From NCBI GenBank assembly GCA_009193035.1, contig SWDT01000024.1, positions 434,001 through 498,000 on the forward strand: a DNA stretch of 64,000 nt, given 5' to 3'. The position numbers and the translations under genes are program-made. Of this stretch, positions 58,076-64,000 are shown in pieces (the stretch's first letter is position 1; each line of letters begins with the position of its first letter). Source of the DNA: Halicephalobus mephisto (lineage: Eukaryota > Nematoda > Chromadorea > Rhabditida > Panagrolaimidae). The notes below the pieces were generated by a model. It saw only the letters and a list, made by a program, of their open reading frames with translations. It made no database searches and had not been told where the DNA came from.

Positions 58076-61000
58076 ATGATGGCGACCATGCCCCACCAGG
58101 TCCGCGCCGTGTCCCCCAATCATCGCTTCAAGGTACGGGTCTTTAATATTATTTTTTACGAAGAATGATAGAAACAGTTTTTTTAAAATCCAAACAGTTT
58201 CGAAAAACACCAAAAAAAATTGATTTTTAGAAGTTCTTAATGAAGTTACAGTAATCAAAAAAATGGAGAAAATAAAATTTCATAATTCAATCTTTTTAGA
58301 AAATAGGTTCTGAAGAAGTTCATACTGTAGAAGCTTATGAACGTACTATCCACGGCACGCCTTATAGCGACGTGAGTTTTTTTATTTTTTTATTTTTTTA
58401 ATTTAAAATTTTTTATTTTTTTTATTTTATTTTTTTATTTTTTTTGTCATAGTTTATTCGATCCAAGTTGAATGGTCACGGATAATCTCTCAAGAAAAAA
58501 GGAATCATATTCAAGTGTTATTTTTATAAATAAAAGCAATTGTTTTGAGATTTGATTTTTTTCACGAAAATTTTTAAAAATAATATTTTTTGTTTTTTAG
58601 CCAAAACGGGAATTTTCGACAAACCAATATACTGAACGTCGAACTTATGGTCGCGACGAAAACGGCGAAATTGTCGTTAAAATTGAAAAAGATGTGAGTT
58701 TGATTTTTTTGAAATATTTTAAATTTTAATTATGGATTGTGGAAATTTAAAAATCGTGTGATGTTGGTTAAAATCAAAAAAACTATGTCCTGCAAAAAAT
58801 CTAAAAATAACACAAATGAACTGTCAGTAAAAATTCATTATTTTTATTATTTGTTTTAATCGAGCAGTCAATCGACGAAAACGGAATTTAAGTGAAAAAT
58901 ATTTTGAAATTTGTGTTTTAAAAAATTAAATAAACTTTTTTTTTATTTTATAAAAATTTTTTATTTTTGTTTTTTATTTTATAAAAATTTTTTAGGATTT
59001 ATTATTTCAGAAAAAATTTACAAAATAGACTAAATATTTTCTTTTCAAAAATCGGCGATTGAAAAACAAGATTCGTTCGAAAAAAGCACTTTTGAGATGA
59101 TGGCCTTTGTGGAATTTTTTGCCTCAAGGATGTTTGTCCTCGTGAGGCAGATGTTCCTGAAACTTACTGGACTACATCAAGGGTTTAAGGACATTTGGCT
59201 TTCTGATTTTCAAAACTAGATGTTTTTAATTATTTAAAATTTTAAAATAACCAAAATTCTAAAATTTAAAGAACAAAAAAACGGAATATTTTTAAAACAG
59301 TAGTTTTTAATTTTCTTTAAAATCTGAATTTTTATAAATAATTATTAGGAAACATTACTTTTTCAATTTCGTAATAAGGAATAGAAAACAATTTTAGTTT
59401 AGAGATAAGAATATAGTAGTTTAATGTAAACTAAGTATGGCGAAAACCCTTTTCCCAAAGTATCAGTTAAACGATCAAAGGATAAACTTCTGGCCTATAG
59501 TTGTTACAACATCCTAAAGCTATCTACAGTACTCTAAATACTACTTACAGTACTACAAAGCTACTTACAGTACTATAAATACTACTTACAGTACTACAAA
59601 GCTATCTATAGTACTATAAATACTACTTACAGTACTCTAAATATTGCTTACACTACTATAAATACTACTTACAGTACTCTAAATATTGCTTACAGTACTA
59701 CAAAGCTATCTACAGTACTCTAACTATTATTTACAGTACACTAAGTACTATTTACCATACTCTAACTATTATTTACAGTACTATGAAGTTGCTTACTGTA
59801 CTATAAATATTATCTACAGTAATGTGAAGTTATTTCAATATTTTTAAGATATTTTTTGCAATAACTTTTACAATGTATACTTAATCGTTAGTTGACAATT
59901 AAAATTGATTTATTTTAGGATTTCGTTAATAAAAATTTTATGTTTTGGCTTTTGTAGGCTGCGTTATTTAGTTTAATCAAGACTTAAAAAACTGTTTAAT
60001 CTGCTGCTGGATTATCCTCCATAAAAGTCCAAATTTTCTATGGGTTTCTCGTAAACCGATGCTTTCATTGTTGAACAAGGGGTGTCCCGTTTTTGGTCTT
60101 GTTTTTTTTGTTTCTCAAGTGGTCCTTTAGTCTCGAAACGCAAAATGGAAGAAAAAGAGGCCCTTTGACTCACCGATCTCCGAATTTTTGTTCTCGATCA
60201 AACCTTACTTAAGTCATCAATGATTCTGTTATTTGATAGATCCCGAATGATATTATTGTTTTATTTATATTTTAGTTAGTTTTTTTAAATATTTTAAGGA
60301 AATTAAAAATAGTTTTTCTTGCAAAATCATCTTGGAGAAAAATTGTGGAATTTTTTATTTTAGATCATCTTGGAATTTTCCAACTTCTCACAGAAGCTTC
60401 TAGAATCCAAAAACTCCCAAGACTTTTTTACTGGATTCTGGAAAATTCCAAAAATTTCTATGATGTTTGAAAATTTCGGAATCTTCTTACTGAATTCTGA
60501 AGAGATTTTGGAAATTTTCGATTTCTAAAATTTTGGAATCTTTTTACTGATTTCTGAAGAGATTTTGGAAAATTTGGAAATTTTCAATAATTTTTCGACT
60601 TTTGAAAATTTCAGAATCTTTCTATTGGATTCTGAAGAAAGTCTCAAGATTTCCAGATTTTTGTAAAAATTGAGGATTTTCTAGAACGGTATTTATATGA
60701 TTATAGTTTTTTGTGAAAATCGAAAATTTACTACGGTAATTTTTCGTCAATTTACTGTATTTTTTGTTTTAGCCTTCTGAGCCAGTTCGACCAGTAAGTC
60801 CTGTCCGTCCAGTGTCTCCAGTTGGTGGTCGAGACGGTGAGCAGGACCATCTTCTGAAGCCATTGTCCTTGCTAGACACGACGCCACTCCATATTCCCCG
60901 TCCTAAATCAACCCCTAGTCCGAGGTCTACTTTGGAGACCCCTTCTTTCGGACATAGTCCACGATCCGGAAGATCTTCTGGTTTCGGGTCCGCGGGGACC

Positions 61001-61666
61001 CCCCAGAGAGCCCTGTCCCCTGCAGGGTCCAATGCAAGCGGAGGAGCGGCTATCCCGATGAAGAAGGTCATCAGGAAGTCCAGGCTGGTTAGTATCCATG
61101 ATGGAAGACCTGTGAGTCCGTTTGTGGAGACCGTCACATACGAACCGGCCATTCCGTTGCCTCCTGCGAGAACTACAGTACTTCGGGACAGCGACGAGTA
61201 CGGATCCGATGATTACGATAGAAAACAAAACAGAAATTATGAAAGAAAGTAAGTTGAAAATTTATTTTTTAATAATTTTAAAATTTAGAAAATTTTAAAA
61301 TTGTAAAAAATTCTATTTATTATTATACTGTAGTTTTTTAATTTTAGTTCCATCGGGAATCGCTCCCTTCACTACACCGACGACATGGAGACGATTCCTC
61401 TCCATCATCAACGGAATTCTCGTAACGCCCCTCGGAGTGACTTCTACGACCGTGATGAAAGCTTCTACGGCACTGCTGGGTCTTCTCATCGTCATCGTGT
61501 CAATAAACTTCGGAATGAAGTCACTAGAACCCACTCTGATCCGGTTTCTTACTCTCGTCGTAGATCCCAATCCACGACAGCCGCCTTCAGACCTCAGAGA
61601 CAGGACCGCAAGACCCGCGATGAAGGCGCTTATATAATTAAAAATCCACTGTACCGAGACTACTGA
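58076..61666 (+). CDS. Uncharacterised basic, disordered protein (338 aa)
   Basis: Five exons: 58076-58132, 58300-58371, 58601-58693, 60773-61248 and 61348-61666, with consistent phases. A TTTTAG acceptor 29 nt before the first ATG suggests trans-splicing at this start. The sequence is low in hydrophobic residues. Its features are a VRPVSPVRPVSPV repeat, many SP sites (STPSPRSTLETPSFGHSPRS), a KKVIRKSRLVSIHDGRPVSPF segment, Arg/Tyr/Asp-rich stretches and a C-terminal NPLYRDY. This looks like a phosphorylated cytoskeletal or adaptor-type protein or a receptor tail, but no domain is recognised. No transmembrane segment or signal peptide is seen. The third intron (2.08 kb) carries a TACAGTACT minisatellite, a strong short hairpin and TTCTAGAA motifs. 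The upstream exon frame is open at its 5' side, so additional 5' exons are possible. Confidence 0.65.
59505..59830. repeat. TACAGTACT minisatellite in an intron
   Basis: About 14 units of roughly 20-24 bp, alternating ACTACTTACAGTACTCTAAAT and ACAAAGCTATCTACAGTACT forms. It lies inside the long third intron of the 338-aa gene. Confidence 0.8.
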
Positions 61667-62862
61667 ATACTCAAAAATATACTTTTTTGTAAAAATCTCG
61701 ATTATTTGACGTTTTCAAATGAACCAAATAATGCATCTGGATTCTGGAGACCTTCAAAGTCACAATTTTTTAAATTTTTGATTTTGAAGTTTAAAAAATT
61801 ACTGTAGTTCAGAATATGATCAATTTCGAAAAAATCATACCGTAATTGGGACATTATTTAAAAACATTTAAAATTTATCTACAGTAATCTGGAAAATCCT
61901 CAAATGAGGAAATTTTGAAAAATTTAAGTTTTATTAAATAAAAATTACATTAGTTTAAAGATCTAACAGTTATTCCAAAAATAAAAAAATTTTATTTTAA
62001 TTTTGATAATAAAAAAATTATTTTAAAAAATTCCGAAAATTTTTAATTAATTTTTTTTATTTTTAAATTTTTTTAAATTAATTTTTTTTTTAATTTCAAA
62101 ATTAAATTTTATTAAATGTTAATTAAAAATGGCATTTGAGTATTTAACAGTTATTTCAAAATTTAACTCTGATTTTAAAAAATTAATTTTAAATTTTCGG
62201 AATTCTTTAAAATTATTTTTTCATTAATAAAATTAAAATTAATTTTTTTTAATTTCAAAATTAAGTTTTATTAAATGTTAATTAAAAATGGCATTTGAGT
62301 ATTGAACAGTTATTATCGATGGAATCGAAGATAAAAGAGGATAGGAAAAGGCCAAAAAATACATCTTCGCGCCCACATAAAAGAGGAAAAACGGAGAAAG
62401 AAGAGTCTCGCAACGAAAGGAAGAAGGCGCGGGCGGGAAAACTTGTAATTATTATTATCAATTTTGTAAGAAATAAAGCTTGATGTTTTTATAACTTTGG
62501 CTGTGACTCGCTGCTATCTGCATCTGGTTCCGTCCAATAGAAGAAGTATAGACTGTGTAAATCTCTTTTTACAGTTACTTCAGAAATTTTAATTTCAATT
62601 TTTTAAATTTCGAAGTTTTTTAAAAATTTTAAACTTCAATTTGATAATGAATCGAGAACATTCTTAGGTTTGCTTGAAGGTGATAAATCAGCGGAAATCA
62701 GGTAAGAGACAATTGTCGGTAATCAATCGCTGTTTTTATTTGTCCAGACGTAGGTCCAGAACACCAGAAAACGGAGTTAATGAACCATCTGTCCTTCATT
62801 TTTTATCGTTTTTAGGTCCAGTAAACAACTTGATTAAAGTTTATTTTTGATTTTTTTAGAAA
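61667..62862. other. Intergenic region upstream of the TTR-like gene
   Basis: AT-rich DNA. A 159-bp tandem duplication (ATTAAATGTTAATTAAAAAT at 62111 and 62270) ends at about 62310. It is followed by a 54-codon Lys/Arg-rich open frame (ATG 62319, stop 62483; KRPKNTSSRPHKRGKTEKEE) and an AATAAA at about 62472. That frame has no recognised homology and is not called with confidence. The last 300 bp should hold the promoter of the TTR-like gene. Confidence 0.45.
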
Positions 62863-63970
62863 ATGAAAATTCCGATTTTTCTTCTTTGTGCTTGTTTCGT
62901 GATCGCCTCTGGCAACGTTGCCTTGAGATCCACTGCCATCAAAGGAACTCTGAATTGCGGCGTTAATCCAGCAGAAAACGTCCATGTCAGATTGTTGAGG
63001 ACCTTTGTTGATCCGAAGGCGAAAGAAGAAGCGAGTGAGTGCATTACTGTAGACTATTTTCAAATTTCTATTACTGTAATCAGCAATTTTATGTTTTAAA
63101 AATTTTCAGAATATTTTAAAATTAAATCGAAATTTTTGAAATATTTTAAATTTTCACGATTTCTGGATTTTTTAGAATTTAATAAAAAATTTCGAAATTT
63201 TTAGATCTCGAAAATTTTTTAAAAATATTTGAAAATTTCGAAATTTTTGAATTTTCGAAATTTAATAAAAAATTCCAAAAATTTCATAAATTTTTTCAGA
63301 ATTTTGTACAATTTTTGAAATATCCCAAAATCCACTAGAAGATTTAAAAACTTTGAAAAATTTTTCAGAATTTAACAGAAAATTCTGAAATTAAAAAAAT
63401 TGAATTTTTTGAAATTTAAAATTTTGAAAATTATTAAATTTCACAAATTTGCGTCAAAAAATTTCAAATGAAATTTATTTTTAATTTTCAAAATATGATT
63501 AATAATTTAATTAAGTTTCGAAAGAAATCCTCGATTCTCGAATAACCGGGCCTTCTGGTCAATTCGACGTCAACGGGAACACCAACGGAAGACCCCTCAA
63601 CGAGACCACCATCGAACCCGCTCTCGCCATCTACCACCGATGTGATGACGAAAAAGATACTGTAAGTTTATATTTCCAAAAATCATTTTATCATTCATAA
63701 ATTGGACTACGGTAAGATCGAAACCTGCACATTGCGGATTTGCTGTTTCTGAATCGCCGATTTTTCAATTTTATTAAAAATTAATTTTTTAAGAATTTAA
63801 AATATAATTTTTTAAAATTTAATTTTATAAAGTTGAATAATTTTTAAAAATAATTAGTGTAAAAATTCCAGAAAGGTTTCCGTCGAGTCCTGATCAAAGT
63901 CCCTGAAAATTTCGTCACTCTCGGAAGGAACCCCAAGAAGACCTATGACGTCGGTACTCTCAACCTACAG
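62863..63970 (+). CDS. Transthyretin-like (TTR) secreted protein, truncated by the window end
   Basis: A member of the large nematode TTR-like family: small extracellular beta-sandwich proteins, some acting as bridging or signalling molecules. Three exons are visible: 62863-63034, 63516-63661 and 63872-63970; the gene continues beyond 64000. A signal peptide (MKIPIFLLCACFVIASG) precedes the family pattern: ALRSTAIKGTLNCGVNPAENVHVRL, then ILDSRITGPSGQFDVNG, ALAIYHRCDD, GFRRVLIKVPENFVT and KTYDVGTLNL. The conserved Cys pair (CG and RCDD) is present. Exon 2 has two in-frame candidate acceptors 9 nt apart (AATTAAG or TCGAAAG), both lacking the usual TTTCAG. A TTTTTTTAG acceptor just before the ATG suggests trans-splicing. 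The family call is firm; the member is not identifiable. Confidence 0.88.
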
Positions 63971-64000
63971 GTAACTTTTAACCTAATTTTAAAAACTATT

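Noticed and set aside
60769..61228. Open frames of 106-127 codons on the minus strand
   Set aside because: Shadows of the SP-rich exon of the 338-aa gene.
62319..62483. Lys/Arg-rich 54-codon peptide upstream of the TTR-like gene
   Set aside because: It directly follows a tandem duplication, has no homology and no splice signals; low-complexity basic composition can arise by chance.

Overview
The window reads as nuclear DNA of a rhabditid nematode, most likely Caenorhabditis or a close relative. The evidence is an SRT-type chemoreceptor, a transthyretin-like secreted protein and a divergent nuclear hormone receptor; short exons split by AT-rich introns ending in TTTTCAG; closely spaced same-strand genes with trans-splice-type acceptors just upstream of start codons; and abundant short dispersed repeats in introns. 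Exon boundaries below were derived by hand from splice sites, reading frame and family homology.

Left part (1-8 kb): AT-rich intergenic DNA with a probable solo LTR (about 1.2-1.5 kb) and one complete SRT chemoreceptor gene on the minus strand (2.3-3.66 kb).

Gene-dense part (8-27.1 kb): on the minus strand, in transcription order, are a UQCRB-like complex III subunit, a 168-aa multi-pass membrane protein, a UBE2L3/UBC-18-like E2 enzyme, an 87-aa membrane protein, a SETDB1/MET-2 histone H3K9 methyltransferase with a tRNA-Trp inside one intron, and a nuclear hormone receptor. The 87-aa gene and met-2 have operon-like spacing. Divergent from UQCRB, across about 330 bp, is an eight-exon tripeptidyl peptidase II gene on the plus strand, with a mitochondrial-looking N-terminus and one GC-AG intron. 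A single-exon secreted, probably GPI-anchored cysteine-rich protein follows at 26.6-27.1 kb.

Repeat-rich part (27-49 kb): a structurally intact piggyBac transposon (31292-33752, TTAA duplications, uninterrupted transposase) lies in very AT-rich DNA with several minisatellite and dispersed repeat families. Some look related to each other, and one recurs inverted about 20 kb away.

Right part (39-64 kb): two uncharacterised, largely disordered proteins on the plus strand. One has exons at 49.5-53.2 kb, and its first exon may lie 10 kb upstream at 39.3 kb; the other spans 58.08-61.67 kb. A pogo-like MITE lies between them. The window ends inside a transthyretin-like (TTR) gene. I see no obviously new multi-gene system. 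The points most worth following are the intact piggyBac with unusual sub-terminal palindromes, the tRNA nested in met-2, the predicted mitochondrial TPP2 form, the possible distant first exon and the repeat families.
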